Notes: generated by a model not told the origin, from the letters alone. Shown: positions 26,885 to 35,832, counted from the first letter of the stretch. The stretch: DNA of 64,000 nucleotides from an uncultured Gammaproteobacteria bacterium (GCA_937921935.1 CAKZWQ010000003.1:62001-126000), one strand, 5' to 3'. Translations and numbers: made by a program.

Positions 26885-27649
26885 TCAGCCGCGTATGCCC
26901 AGGCGATGAAGGATTCTTTTGACCTTGCGGTTCAGCCTCAACTTCAGACTGAGTTCGTGAGATAAGGGTGGGATAATCGGCCCCCCTTGTTGCGCGTAGT
27001 AGAGGGGAGTTGCTACCACAAATTCTTCAAAACGCTGCAACGCGGACTCGAAATCTCTGGCTAGAGTATCCAGGCCAAGCATTCGCGCGGCGCGTGCCAA
27101 TGCGTCTACGAGATTACGTTCATAGCCTGGGCCCAGGGGCAGCTTTTCAAACTTGCAGTAGCCGATGCTTAGATCCGCATATTCCTCATAGATGTCCGCC
27201 AGCTTGATAGTCAAGACACTAAGTTCATCGGCTGTCAGCTCCTCATTCCGCTCTAGCATCCCGAAGAGTATTTCAGGTTTCTTTCTCCAGGGTATGTGCA
27301 GATAGCGAGCCACTAGTTCTTCCGTCTGCCGACTCGTGCTATCGCGAAGCTGATCAGCTTTAGCAGCATTACGGCCTCTTGTGGCGTCCCCCCAGTCGCC
27401 ATGGCTGTAGGCGGCGTGCAGAAGACCTGCCGCCACCACTGTCACTGGCTGCTCCAGCGCAGCCAGGATACTTGCCACCCCAACGACATGTGCCAGTTGA
27501 GGCTTATGATTGGCTCGATACTGACCGCTGAAAATTTGCATAGCGAGATCGTAAGCACGTCGCACGAGTGCCAGATCAGATTCCGGGTAACCAAGTTCAA
27601 CCAGTTGGTTGTAGAGCTGAATGTTTGTTTGTGCGGGCAAGATCATCAT
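26885..27649 (-). CDS. Degenerate HD-domain protein related to the RelA/SpoT hydrolase domain
   Basis: A 254-residue protein, helical throughout. The middle resembles the (p)ppGpp hydrolase half of RelA/SpoT. H54 sits in AHVVGVASILAALEQPVTVVAAGLLHAAYSHGDWG, and a second conserved stretch VLTIKLADIYEEYADL (Asp152) parallels the IKLADRLHN motif. However, the HD dyad reads H78-A79, so the canonical metal ligand is lost. No synthetase, TGS or ACT domain is present. It probably lacks hydrolase activity or uses another geometry. A basic tail (SLKLRLNRKVKRILHRLGIRG) may bind nucleic acid or membrane. It sits alone on the minus strand in the AT-richer island, next to glycosyltransferase genes. I do not recognise a named family with certainty. 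Confidence 0.65.
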   Translation of the reverse strand: MMILPAQTNIQLYNQLVELGYPESDLALVRRAYDLAMQIFSGQYRANHKPQLAHVVGVASILAALEQPVTVVAAGLLHAAYSHGDWGDATRGRNAAKADQLRDSTSRQTEELVARYLHIPWRKKPEILFGMLERNEELTADELSVLTIKLADIYEEYADLSIGYCKFEKLPLGPGYERNLVDALARAARMLGLDTLARDFESALQRFEEFVVATPLYYAQQGGPIIPPLSHELSLKLRLNRKVKRILHRLGIRG

Positions 27650-28062
27650 GGGGTCCTCTTTTATGCCATAAGTATTTCAAATTCACTGAGAGAAATCGCC
27701 CTTGGGCACTAATGGGGATGTTCAGTAGTTTATCGCCTGATTATTGAGCTGTCGGAGCGCAGTAACGCGGCGATCAGTAAGGCATGAAGAGCAGCATTAG
27801 GCATGGTCTCTTGGCTGTATCAACTGCAGTATCGCCGCACCGCTCACTGCGGGCTCAGCATTCCAGGACGGGGCACGATTTTTTTATTATGTTGTACCAA
27901 TGCCATGTTCACGGCCTGCCAATCTGAAGTATTCTAGGGGCGCAGGAATTCATCTCTGTATGCGTATCTTGCTGGGCAGGACTCATTGGGTTGCAGTCAG
28001 GATTTTTAAAAAACTAGAAATTAAAAACTATTTTGTGTAGCAAGCGCCAAGAGTAAAAAAAT
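27650..28062. other. Intergenic, AT-rich, no gene seen
   Basis: This 413-base spacer between two divergent genes has AT-rich tracts (for example around 27880-27895 and 28005-28060). No open frame shows protein-like features, and no tRNA-like T-loop or rRNA-like sequence was found. It probably contains promoters for the HD-like protein (leftward) and the glycosyltransferase (rightward). No clear -35/-10 pair could be chosen. Confidence 0.5.
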
Positions 28063-29049
28063 ATGATCAATCCGGACGTTACCATCGTGGTCGTACCACG
28101 AGATCATTTCAGCGATTCGATTGAGTCCCTAGATAGCATCTACGCGAATTCTGATACGCCCTTCTCTCTGGTGTATGTCGACGGTGGCTCTCCACAGCGT
28201 GTGGCGAGATATTTGAAAGAAAAGGCAGCACAGTCAGGCTTTCGCTTGATCAGGAAAGACCACTACCTTTCGCCCAACCATGCTCGAAATATCGGCACCG
28301 ACGGCGTAAATACGCAATACATAGTGTTTATTGATAACGATGTCGTTGTGGCGCCTGGATGGCTAAGTTCATTGTTGAATTGCGCGAACAGAACTGGAGC
28401 TGCAGTCATTGCTCCGCTGACCTTTGAAAGACGCCCCCTGCATACCATAGTCCACTTCGCTGGTGGCGAGTCAGGCATTTCCCGAAGGGAGGTAGACGGT
28501 TGCATCCAAGGGCACATTACGGAAAAAATTTGCAAGGAGCCGCCACCCGAAAGTATTCAGACCCAACTCGCGGAATTTCACTGTTTTCTGATCCGAACGG
28601 ATGTACTTCGGGCGATCGGCGGTTTCGATGAGCAGATGCTAAGTCTAAAAGATCATCTTGAGTTTTGTATTACAGCCCGAGAAGCTGGCTATAGGATCCA
28701 GTTTGAACCAGCATCACGGGTTACTTTTCTGCCTCCGGAGACGGAGAGGCTAAGGCTCTTCGACGTTCCCTTTTATGCGTTGCGCTGGAGTGACGAGTGG
28801 GCCCTTTCGAGTTTGCGACGCTTACTTAAGAAGTGGGATCTTGCGGAGGATGAATATTTCGCGCGCCAATACCGTAATTTGGGCTGGCGACGGCGCGGCG
28901 TAATGATGGCGAAAGGGGTCCTGCACTTCCTGCCATCATGGAAATTAAAGCTTGCAGCTGAGCGATTGCTGCGTCCGTTGGAGCGGCGTCTGAACCGCTT
29001 GGTCAGCCGACGTTACTCTGAGCGACATATGCGATCTGAAAGCACTTGA
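28063..29049 (+). CDS. Family 2 glycosyltransferase
   Basis: A 328-residue GT-A fold glycosyltransferase. The N-terminal Rossmann strand is TIVVVPRDHFSDSIESLDSIY. The donor-site aspartate is in LVYVDGGSP. PNHARNIGTDGVNTQYIVFIDNDVVV contains the D-N-D metal-binding motif (91-93). A later acceptor/catalytic region includes GGFDEQMLSLKDHLEFCITAREAGYRI. No membrane segment. A basic C-terminus (RPLERRLNRLVSRRYSER) may contact the membrane. The donor and product are unknown; surface polysaccharide synthesis is likely. Codon and base use look AT-richer than the flanking genes. Confidence 0.88.
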   Translation: MINPDVTIVVVPRDHFSDSIESLDSIYANSDTPFSLVYVDGGSPQRVARYLKEKAAQSGFRLIRKDHYLSPNHARNIGTDGVNTQYIVFIDNDVVVAPGWLSSLLNCANRTGAAVIAPLTFERRPLHTIVHFAGGESGISRREVDGCIQGHITEKICKEPPPESIQTQLAEFHCFLIRTDVLRAIGGFDEQMLSLKDHLEFCITAREAGYRIQFEPASRVTFLPPETERLRLFDVPFYALRWSDEWALSSLRRLLKKWDLAEDEYFARQYRNLGWRRRGVMMAKGVLHFLPSWKLKLAAERLLRPLERRLNRLVSRRYSERHMRSEST

Positions 29050-29213
29050 ACGAGGCTTTTCTCATGCCCGGTAAGAGCAGTTCTATCGGCTGTAAGATCA
29101 CCGATTAACCCTTTAATTACAATAACTAAAGTTGGTTTTATTGGGGTATATGGGAGCTGATGAATTAGTCATCGTGCAGACACCCATCCCTGATGCCCAT
29201 TGTTAGACACAAT

Positions 29214-30443
29214 CTAGTTGCTGTCACGTTCACGTCGTGCAATGGCGCTTCGGTATATGTCTAAAATATCATTGACCATTCGATCATAGCCAAATCGTTC
29301 GATCGCGCGCTCGCGACCATTTTTCCCGAAACGTAGACGAAGTGCTGGGTCATCTAATAGCGTCTTGATCCTGTCGGCCATCTCTTGCGGGTTAGAAGTT
29401 CCCACGACAAAGCCCGTGTTGCCGTCAACGACGTACTCAGGTGGGCCACCTGAGTTTGTGCAGATCACAGGGCGCGCGGATGCCATTGCTTCTAACAAAA
29501 CATTACCTGCGCCCTCCAGTTTGGAGCCAAGCACAAAGATATCGCAGCGGCGAAAGTAGTCGGCAATTCTGCTCCTTGGTACGGATCCTTCAAATTGTGT
29601 GGCCTTCTGCAAGGCAAGACGCTCAGATTGATCCTTTAAATTAGCAAGTTCGGCTCCCTTGCCCACAACAACGAAATCGAATTGATTAGAATTGATAAGT
29701 TGGCCGAGTGCCTCCAGGATCGTGTGAATTCCTTTACGAGTGATGAGCCCGCCGACCGTCAATATCATCGGGCGGTCTTTTTGCGTTGCCGGCAATTCTT
29801 CGTTGGGCTTAAAGTTTTCGTAGTCGACACCTTTAAGCACGGCCCTGGAATAAGCTGCATGCGCACCAAGAGCAATGGCTTGTTGGCGAATGAACTCACT
29901 AACACCAGTAACATAGTCGGCATTGCGCAGGAGCGTCCGAAGCGCTGCATCATAGCCGGCATCTCGTCGGAGACCGTAATCTAGCTCGTGATCCAGCAGT
30001 ACATCCATGCCGCGCACGGTGGTCACCAGGGGTTTTGACGAAACAGCCCGGGCGAGAATGCCGCCGAAGCCATTAGGGAATCCAAAGTTGCTATGAATTA
30101 CATCGATGCCCTTGGACTGCGCTAGCAAAGCGGTAAAATGCTCCCAGCGCAGGCTATGGTAGAGCCTAAAAGGCCTGAGCCAGCTGACTGCCGGGATCAA
30201 GCGCCTGACCTGCCACAAGAACTGCAGGGTACCGACCAGCTCTTTGAATGCTAGACCCGATGGAAGAGGGAACAGATGGATCCGGGTTCGTTCGGACTCT
30301 CCTGGTTTTTCGGGCAATGAGTAGATCGGCAGGTAAACATCAAGGCCACGTGCTGCGATGCCTCGGATTTCCTCATCGATAAATGAATAGGCCGTTAAAC
30401 TCTCGGGGGCTTCCCTTTGGGGCGCAAGGTAAAGTACTTTCAT
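29214..30443 (-). CDS. Family 4 glycosyltransferase
   Basis: A 409-residue GT-B fold enzyme. The N-terminal half starts MKVLYLAPQREAPES. The C-terminal half carries the donor-binding region PMILTVGGLITRKGIHTILEALGQL and the E-x7-E motif (EGAGNVLLEAMA) followed by NSGGPPEYVVDGNTGFVVG, all typical of GT4. No membrane segment is evident. The product is unknown; exopolysaccharide, O-antigen or glycolipid are candidates. It faces the GT2 gene across 164 bases, so the two converge. Like its neighbour it is AT-richer than the core genes around it. Confidence 0.92.
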   Translation of the reverse strand: MKVLYLAPQREAPESLTAYSFIDEEIRGIAARGLDVYLPIYSLPEKPGESERTRIHLFPLPSGLAFKELVGTLQFLWQVRRLIPAVSWLRPFRLYHSLRWEHFTALLAQSKGIDVIHSNFGFPNGFGGILARAVSSKPLVTTVRGMDVLLDHELDYGLRRDAGYDAALRTLLRNADYVTGVSEFIRQQAIALGAHAAYSRAVLKGVDYENFKPNEELPATQKDRPMILTVGGLITRKGIHTILEALGQLINSNQFDFVVVGKGAELANLKDQSERLALQKATQFEGSVPRSRIADYFRRCDIFVLGSKLEGAGNVLLEAMASARPVICTNSGGPPEYVVDGNTGFVVGTSNPQEMADRIKTLLDDPALRLRFGKNGRERAIERFGYDRMVNDILDIYRSAIARRERDSN

Positions 30444-30896
30444 GCTAGCTCAGTGAGCACTGCCCCCCTAAACTTTAGTGGATGACCAGTATTCTAGTTT
30501 ACGAGATTTGTTCTCGTTTGAGTTTTTCCTGCCTATGGAAAATACGGTCTTCGGCGTCGATGGCCCGATACGTCGGGTAGCGGTTCGCAGGCCTTGTCTC
30601 AGATGTAAGTAACCTGCTGAAAGGGTTTCTTAATGCTCTGTTTCGTGCCATGTGGGTTCTGGCCAGTAACAGACCAGATAGGGTCTCCGGGTGGTCGAGG
30701 GGGCCTGACTGTCAGCCAGAGGTTCTGATGGAACGGTATGTCTGGTGTTCTTAGTCCGGGAGCTTGATCCGGCGTAGAATCGGGTCCCTGAGATTCTTAT
30801 GCAGATGTGCCAGCGGCGCATGTCCTCAGGGGGGAGGTTCTGCGTAAAATAATCAAGCGCTGGACGATTTTTCTATACTTCAGACGCATTTTCGAC
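30444..30896. other. Intergenic, no gene recognised; island edge
   Basis: A 453-base gap between the GT4 gene (leftward) and ptpA (rightward). It holds a short hairpin (ACGAG ... CTCGT near 30500-30520) and an IS3-like stretch, TGAGCACTGCCCCCC (30454-30468). Its function is uncertain, and none of the short open frames looks like a protein. The probable ptpA promoter region lies at its right end, where the sequence turns AT-rich (30840-30895). Confidence 0.4.
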
Positions 30897-31478
30897 ATGG
30901 TTAAAAATTTCTTCAAAGGTAGATCAGGGGGCAAAAAAGGCTCTTCAAATAGGGGAGGGCAGCCCGAAATCCTTGCCCAGGATTGTGATTTGTCTGTCCT
31001 GATGGTCTGCATGGGCAATATCTGTCGCTCACCCCTGGCTGAGGGCTGGTTAAGTCACCGGCTTACCTACCGGCCCCAAGGCCCCAGGATTCTGGTGGAC
31101 TCTGCCGGCACCCACGGTTATCACGCCGGCTCCGCCCCGGATCCACGGGCCCAGGCAGCCGCTGCCAGGCGGGGCTTTCATATTGGACATCTGGGTGCTC
31201 GCCAGGTCGTTGTGGAGGACTTAGAGCGTTTTGACCTGGTCCTGGCGATGGACCGCGACAACCTGGACTATCTGCACGCCCTGGCTTCCGGTGCGCATAC
31301 TGAGAAACTCCGCTTGTTACTGGAATTCGCGCCGAATGCGGGTTCCAGCAATGTCCCTGATCCTTACTACGGCGGGGATACGGGCTTCGAGCGCGTGCTT
31401 GATCTGGTGGAGCAGGCTGTGGACGGCCTGCTGCCAGAGCTGGAAAAGCTCGCCGGCAGCAGGACCGGCGAGCGATAG
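30897..31478 (+). CDS. ptpA: Low molecular weight protein-tyrosine phosphatase with N-terminal extension
   Basis: The catalytic domain begins at DLSVLMVCMGNICRSPLAEG, with the C-x5-R-S active site (CMGNICRS). It continues through the general acid loop VPDPYYGG near the C-terminus, about 160 residues, the normal length. In the chosen frame (ATG at 30897) a basic, Gly/Lys-rich tail of about 30 residues precedes it. A TTG at 30990, just before the catalytic motif, is an alternative start. In Pseudomonas-type genomes this gene follows kdsB and precedes murB and rne. Here rne follows on the opposite strand and murB is absent. Confidence 0.88.
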   Translation: MVKNFFKGRSGGKKGSSNRGGQPEILAQDCDLSVLMVCMGNICRSPLAEGWLSHRLTYRPQGPRILVDSAGTHGYHAGSAPDPRAQAAAARRGFHIGHLGARQVVVEDLERFDLVLAMDRDNLDYLHALASGAHTEKLRLLLEFAPNAGSSNVPDPYYGGDTGFERVLDLVEQAVDGLLPELEKLAGSRTGER

Positions 31479-31489
31479 TTTTCCTGAGC

Positions 31490-33910
31490 CTAGCTCTGCC
31501 CGTCGCGCGACGAGTCGTCTGAGCCTGCATCGTCCGAGGACCAGACGGTGTAGGTCTTCGACGGTGCCTTGTTGCTTTGCATGGCCTCTTCCCAGGGCAA
31601 CAGGCGATCAACATCCGCTTTTTCCGGGGCCTTGGCAGGGGAGCGTTCGGCGGCTGGTTTAGCCGGCTCTGGTGCCTGAGCTGCCGGGCGAGCGGGCGCC
31701 GGGTCCTGGGGAGCGGCGGCTTTCTGCGCCTCGTGCTTGTTTGCTGGCTGGCGTTCCGCCGGGCGATTATTGCGGGTTCCACTTTCCGCAGCCTGGGATT
31801 GCTCCGGGGCGGCATTATCCCGCGACTGTTGTTGCTCCTGTGCGCCGCCGCCTTCCTGGTTGGCGCCGCCCTGGCGCCCGCCACGCCGACGCCGGCGACC
31901 GCGTCGTGAGCGAGTGGCGCCGCTGCGAGCTTCCTGTTCGTTATCTTTACTCTCAACCTTTCGGTTGGCATCTTCCTCGGCTGCCTTCGGCTTGCGCGCA
32001 TCGCTGCCGCCGCTGCGATCGTTGCGACGGTTCCGACCGCCGCGCTCGCTGCGGTTGTCGCTGCGGTTGTCGCTGCGTCCGCCACGTCGCTGTTGCTGGC
32101 CTCGACCTCGGCCACCACTACTGGCCTGCCTTTGCCGTCCACCGCGACCGCCGCGGCTTTCCGATTGGCGACCGCTTCGACGTTGCTTGTCTTGCTTTTC
32201 TTCAGGCGCCGGATCGCCGGCGAAGAAGCGCCAGATCCGGGTCAGCAAGTCGGGCCGTGGCGCCGATGCCGCGACAGGCTTGGGCTCCGGCGGCGGGGCC
32301 GGGGTATCGGGCACGACAACTTGCACAGCCGGGACCTCGACCGTTGGCTTGGGCGCCAGGGCGATATCCAACTCGCCGTTTTCTTCTTCAGTATCGCGCA
32401 ACTCGTAGCTGGCGCCGGTGTTTTCCGGGAGTATCGTCTGGTCGTCGCGGACCCGCCGGATGGAGTAGTTGGGCGTCTCAAGCTCCGGGTTTGCCACCAG
32501 GATGACCTGCAGCTTTTCGCGCTCTTCGATGCGGCTGATCCAGTCACGTTTCTCATTAAGCAGATAAGTGGCAACGTTGACGGGCAGCTGTGCGACAACT
32601 TTGTCGGTCCGCTCTTTGCGGGCTTCTTCAGCCACCAGTCGGAGAATGGACAGGGCCAGGGATTCGACGCTGCGCACGTTACCCGAGCCGTTGCAGCGAG
32701 GGCAGATCTGGTGTGCAGACTCTCCCAGGGATGGCCGCAGCCTTTGACGGGACATTTCCAGCAGCCCGAAACGGGAAATTTTACCCAGCTGGACACGGGC
32801 GCGGTCAGCGCGCACGGCCTGGTGCAGACGATTTTCCACTTCTCGCTGATTGCGCGAAGGCCCCATATCGATGAAGTCGATGACCAGCAGGCCACCCAGA
32901 TCGCGCAGCCGGCACTGCCGGGCCACTTCGTCGGCCGCTTCCAGATTGGTGGCCAGGGCTGTTGCCTCGATGTCATCGCCCTTGGTTGCGCGCGCGGAAT
33001 TGATATCGATAGACACCAGCGCTTCCGTGGGGTCAATCACGATGCTGCCGCCGGAGGGCAGCTGCACCGTGTGCGCATAAGCCGATTCGATCTGGCTCTC
33101 GATCTGGAAGCGCGTGAACAACGGCACCGGGTCATCGTAGTAATTCAGTTTGCGCTGGTTATGCGGCATGGCGCGCTGCATGAATTCCTGCGCTTCTTTA
33201 AAGGTCTGGGAGTCATCGACCAGAATCTCGCCGATATCCGCGGTCAGATGATCACGCAGGGCCCGGATGATGGCGTTACTGTCCTGGAAAATCAGGGAGG
33301 GGGACTCACTGGAGACAGCCGCCTCTTTGATGGCGTCCCAGATGCCCATCAGGTAGTCCATGTCCCAGCGGAGTTCTTCCTCGGACCGGCCTACACCGGC
33401 AGTGCGGACAATGGCACCCATGCCTTCGGGCAAATTAATGCTTTGCAGCGCATCGCGCACCAGGTCGCGCTCTTCGCCGGTGATCCGTCGCGAGACGCCG
33501 CCCGCCCGGGGATTATTTGGCATCAGGACGATGAAGCGCCCGGCCAGGCTGATAAAGGTGGTCAGCGCCGCACCCTTGGTGCCGCGTTCTTCCTTTTCAA
33601 CCTGGACGACAATGTCCTGGCCTTCCTTGAGCATCTCGCGGATATTGACGCGCTGACCTTGCTCGGGTTCCTTGCGGAAATACTCGCGCGAAATTTCTTT
33701 CAGTGGCAGAAAGCCATGACGGTCAGCGCCATAGTTGACGAAAGCGGCATCCAGACTTGGCTCTACGCGGGTGATTTTACCCTTGTAGATATTCGCTTTT
33801 TTCTGCGCGCGAGACGCGGTCTCGATATCGAGATCGTATAGTTTCTGGCCATCGACCATGGCCACGCGCAACTCCTCTGACTGAGTTGCGTTCACAAGCA
33901 TTCTTTTCAT
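31490..33910 (-). CDS. rne: Ribonuclease E
   Basis: An 806-residue endoribonuclease and degradosome scaffold. The N-terminal half is complete: an S1 domain (about 37-120), catalytic Asp302 in [13 protein letters not shown] and Asp345 in [10 protein letters not shown], and the zinc-link CPRC at 403-406. These match E. coli positions 303, 346 and 404-407. The C-terminal half is a disordered arm rich in Arg, Gly and Asp, with Arg-rich repeats ([13 protein letters not shown]), and an Ala/Pro-rich tail. It lies convergent to ptpA. A 374-base leader region separates it from the divergent rluC. Confidence 0.97.
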   Translation of the reverse strand: MKRMLVNATQSEELRVAMVDGQKLYDLDIETASRAQKKANIYKGKITRVEPSLDAAFVNYGADRHGFLPLKEISREYFRKEPEQGQRVNIREMLKEGQDIVVQVEKEERGTKGAALTTFISLAGRFIVLMPNNPRAGGVSRRITGEERDLVRDALQSINLPEGMGAIVRTAGVGRSEEELRWDMDYLMGIWDAIKEAAVSSESPSLIFQDSNAIIRALRDHLTADIGEILVDDSQTFKEAQEFMQRAMPHNQRKLNYYDDPVPLFTRFQIESQIESAYAHTVQLPSGGSIVIDPTEALVSIDINSARATKGDDIEATALATNLEAADEVARQCRLRDLGGLLVIDFIDMGPSRNQREVENRLHQAVRADRARVQLGKISRFGLLEMSRQRLRPSLGESAHQICPRCNGSGNVRSVESLALSILRLVAEEARKERTDKVVAQLPVNVATYLLNEKRDWISRIEEREKLQVILVANPELETPNYSIRRVRDDQTILPENTGASYELRDTEEENGELDIALAPKPTVEVPAVQVVVPDTPAPPPEPKPVAASAPRPDLLTRIWRFFAGDPAPEEKQDKQRRSGRQSESRGGRGGRQRQASSGGRGRGQQQRRGGRSDNRSDNRSERGGRNRRNDRSGGSDARKPKAAEEDANRKVESKDNEQEARSGATRSRRGRRRRRGGRQGGANQEGGGAQEQQQSRDNAAPEQSQAAESGTRNNRPAERQPANKHEAQKAAAPQDPAPARPAAQAPEPAKPAAERSPAKAPEKADVDRLLPWEEAMQSNKAPSKTYTVWSSDDAGSDDSSRDGQS
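32047..32078 (-). repeat. 12-bp tandem repeat in rne arm
   Basis: CGCTGCGGTTGT occurs twice in tandem (32047-32058, 32059-32070), followed by a partial third copy. The unit preserves the rne frame and encodes the repeated SDNR blocks in the Arg-rich arm of RNase E. Repeat slippage could change arm length without frameshift. Confidence 0.75.
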
Positions 33911-33997
33911 AAGCCCCTACAATATTTGGTTCGGGGGCCCTGGGTGATAGTAGTCGGTGCGTCGGACCGGCAGTTGTTCTGCACTGGCACACGAGAG

Positions 33998-34018
33998 CAT
34001 CTCGCGGAGAACGAGATG
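33998..34018 (-). other. Hairpin in the rne leader
   Basis: CATCTCG (33998-34004) and CGAGATG (34012-34018) form a 7-pair stem with a 7-base loop on the rne strand, about 90-110 bases upstream of the rne ATG. It is a candidate autoregulatory element; conservation could not be examined. Confidence 0.5.
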
Positions 34019-34162
34019 GCGTGTTCTTGATCTTTTGACCGTATTGATCGGCCGTTAACATACAGCTGATCCAGCAGAATCCAGTTACGAGGCTCCGTTG
34101 GCCATATGGCCTGGTATCACCCGGTGCCCATTTTCGGCCTGCAGTACAGGACCGTGGAGAGA

Positions 34163-34181
34163 CGGCCGCATCTGGCGGCCG
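34163..34181 (-). other. GC-rich hairpin in the rne leader
   Basis: CGGCCGC (34163-34169) pairs with GCGGCCG (34175-34181) across a 5-base loop, all within the leader. No T-run follows on either strand, so it is not a terminator. Confidence 0.5.
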
Positions 34182-34235
34182 CGCTAAAATCTTCATTTGC
34201 TGTCGGAAATAGAATCCAGCCAGCAGCAAAACGTT

Positions 34236-34264
34236 AATATAACAGCGACTTGCAGCAGCAGCAA
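34236..34264 (-). promoter_or_regulatory. Predicted sigma-70 promoter for rne
   Basis: On the minus strand, TTGCTG (34259-34264), a 17-base spacer and TATATT (34236-34241) form a good promoter. It would start transcription near 34229, about 320 bases upstream of the rne start. Confidence 0.55.
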
Positions 34265-34284
34265 CGCAGGAACGAAACCACCCC

Positions 34285-35241
34285 ATGAGCACCAGCCCCG
34301 CCACCAGCGGCGTCCGGCATGTCAGCGTCGGCGAAGATGATGCAGGCCGGCGGCTGGACAACTTTCTGCTAAGCCAGCTCAAAGGCCTGCCACGCAGCCG
34401 CATTTATCGCATGATCCGGGGCGGCGAGGTCCGGGTTAACGGGCGCCGGGCGCGGCCTGACCGCCGCCTGGAGGCCGGAGATGATCTGCGTCTGCCCCCG
34501 GTGCGTCTGGCGCCGCCGCCGCTAATCCGCGCCGGTCGTGAGCAGATGGACTGGCTCGCTGAACGGGTGCTTTATGAAGATCGGGATCTGCTGGTGCTGG
34601 ACAAGCCAGCCGGTCTTGCCGTCCATGGTGGCAGTGGTATCAGCCATGGCGCTATTGAGCTGCTGCGGCAGGCCCGCGACACCACTGAGCTGGAACTGGC
34701 GCATCGACTGGACCGGGACACCAGTGGTTGTCTGTTAATTGCCAAACGCAAGCCTGCCCTGCGACATCTGCATGCACAGCTGCGTGAAGGCACCATGCGC
34801 AAACACTATGAAGCCTTGCTCCACGGCGTTTTGCCGGGTCCAGAGCGTTTTGTTGATGCGCCGTTATTAACCAATCAACGCCGCGGCGGTGAGCGTTTCG
34901 TCACCGTATCGGAGGCAGGCAAAGCGGCACGCAGTCGCTTTAGGCCGCGCGAGGTGTTGCGGAAAATGACCTGGGTCGACGTGGTGATTGATACCGGTCG
35001 TACCCATCAGATCCGGGCCCATGCCGCGCATATCGGCCATCCTGTCGCGGGGGACTCGCGTTATGGGGAGGCAGACTCTCCGGCTTTGTTGCGGGCCGGC
35101 CTGGAAAGGCTGTTCCTGCATGCAGCCAGTCTCAGTTTCGACAGTCCACGCGACGAGCGCGCGATTACCGTGCAAAGCCCCTTACCGCCAGAATTGGAAA
35201 CCGTGCTGCAAAACCTGCGCTCACGAAGCCGGGTGCGTTAA
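34285..35241 (+). CDS. rluC: 23S rRNA pseudouridine(955/2504/2580) synthase RluC
   Basis: A 318-residue pseudouridine synthase of the RluA/C family. An S4 RNA-binding domain comes first (about 15-75; GEDDAGRRLDNFLLSQLKGLPRSRIYRMIRGGEVRVNG). The catalytic domain follows, with the HRLDRDTSGCLL motif (essential Asp). The late motif is RTHQIRAHAAHIGHPVAGD. Divergent from rne, as in E. coli. It runs toward maf with 6 bases between the stops. Confidence 0.95.
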   Translation: MSTSPATSGVRHVSVGEDDAGRRLDNFLLSQLKGLPRSRIYRMIRGGEVRVNGRRARPDRRLEAGDDLRLPPVRLAPPPLIRAGREQMDWLAERVLYEDRDLLVLDKPAGLAVHGGSGISHGAIELLRQARDTTELELAHRLDRDTSGCLLIAKRKPALRHLHAQLREGTMRKHYEALLHGVLPGPERFVDAPLLTNQRRGGERFVTVSEAGKAARSRFRPREVLRKMTWVDVVIDTGRTHQIRAHAAHIGHPVAGDSRYGEADSPALLRAGLERLFLHAASLSFDSPRDERAITVQSPLPPELETVLQNLRSRSRVR

Positions 35242-35247
35242 CTGTCT

Positions 35248-35832
35248 TCAGGGCAGGGTCAGTCCCAGCTGACGCAGACAGCCGGCCAGCCAGATCAACG
35301 GCAATCCCTGGATTGCCGTTGGGTCCTGACTTTCCAGCCGGTCCATCAGAACGACCCCCAGGCCTTCGGCTTTGAAGCTGCCCGCGCAGTCATAGGGCTC
35401 CTCGCGAGCCAGGTAGCGTCGAATCTCGACCTCGGTAAGCGGCCGAAAATGGACTGTGGTGAGGTCTACATGGCTGCTACCTGCGCCACCGGACGGACCG
35501 ATGACACAGACCCCGGTATAGAACACCACGGACTTGCCCGCGCAGGCCTTAAGCTGGGTGACCGCTGTTTCCAGGTTGCCGGGTTTGCCGAGGATCTGCT
35601 TGCCCAGGGCCGCCACCTGGTCGCTGCCAATGGCGATTTCCGGTCCCCCGGCCGCCGTAGCTGCCTTAGCCTGGGCCAGGCGAATGGCCAGCTCGCGGGG
35701 GCCTTCCCCCGGCTGGGGTACCTCATCGACGTCCGGGTTGTGGCACCTGAAGTCCGGCAGCAGGCGCTGGAGCAGGGCGCGCCGGTACCGTGAGGTGGAA
35801 GCGAGAATGACGCCGGGTTCTGGATCAGTCAT
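35248..35832 (-). CDS. yceF: Maf family nucleoside triphosphate pyrophosphatase (YceF subgroup)
   Basis: A 194-residue Maf protein: ILASTSRYRRALLQRL at the N-terminus (S-x-S-x-x-R motif), CHNPDVDE, AIGSDQV, and DPTAIQGLPLI at the C-terminus. The SQDPTAIQGLPLI ending and a position facing yceD-rpmF indicate the YceF (7-methyl-GTP pyrophosphatase) subgroup. It is convergent with rluC and divergent from yceD. Confidence 0.9.
   Translation of the reverse strand: MTDPEPGVILASTSRYRRALLQRLLPDFRCHNPDVDEVPQPGEGPRELAIRLAQAKAATAAGGPEIAIGSDQVAALGKQILGKPGNLETAVTQLKACAGKSVVFYTGVCVIGPSGGAGSSHVDLTTVHFRPLTEVEIRRYLAREEPYDCAGSFKAEGLGVVLMDRLESQDPTAIQGLPLIWLAGCLRQLGLTLP

Larger units (their letters stand above)
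33911..34284 (-). other. rne leader region shared with divergent rluC
   Basis: This 374-base non-coding gap precedes rne on the minus strand. It contains two good hairpins (33998-34018 and 34163-34181) and a minus-strand promoter near its far end, which would give an rne 5' UTR of about 320 bases. In E. coli a UTR of similar length makes rne autoregulated through RNase E recognition of UTR stem-loops. No protein-coding signal is seen here. The rluC promoter must lie within it too. Confidence 0.6.

Noticed and set aside
27650-28062. Possible tRNA or small RNA gene in the 413-base gap
   Set aside because: No T-loop GTTCRANYC, no cloverleaf and no promoter-terminator pair could be seen.
29126-30478. 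8-base inverted repeat (CTAAAGTT / AACTTTAG) flanking the GT4 gene
   Set aside because: A match of this length across two gaps of over 100 bases is expected by chance; no target duplication or transposase is present.
32093-33841. 582-codon open frame antisense to rne
   Set aside because: It mirrors the rne coding sequence and has no recognisable domain; GC-rich genes often leave long antisense frames open.
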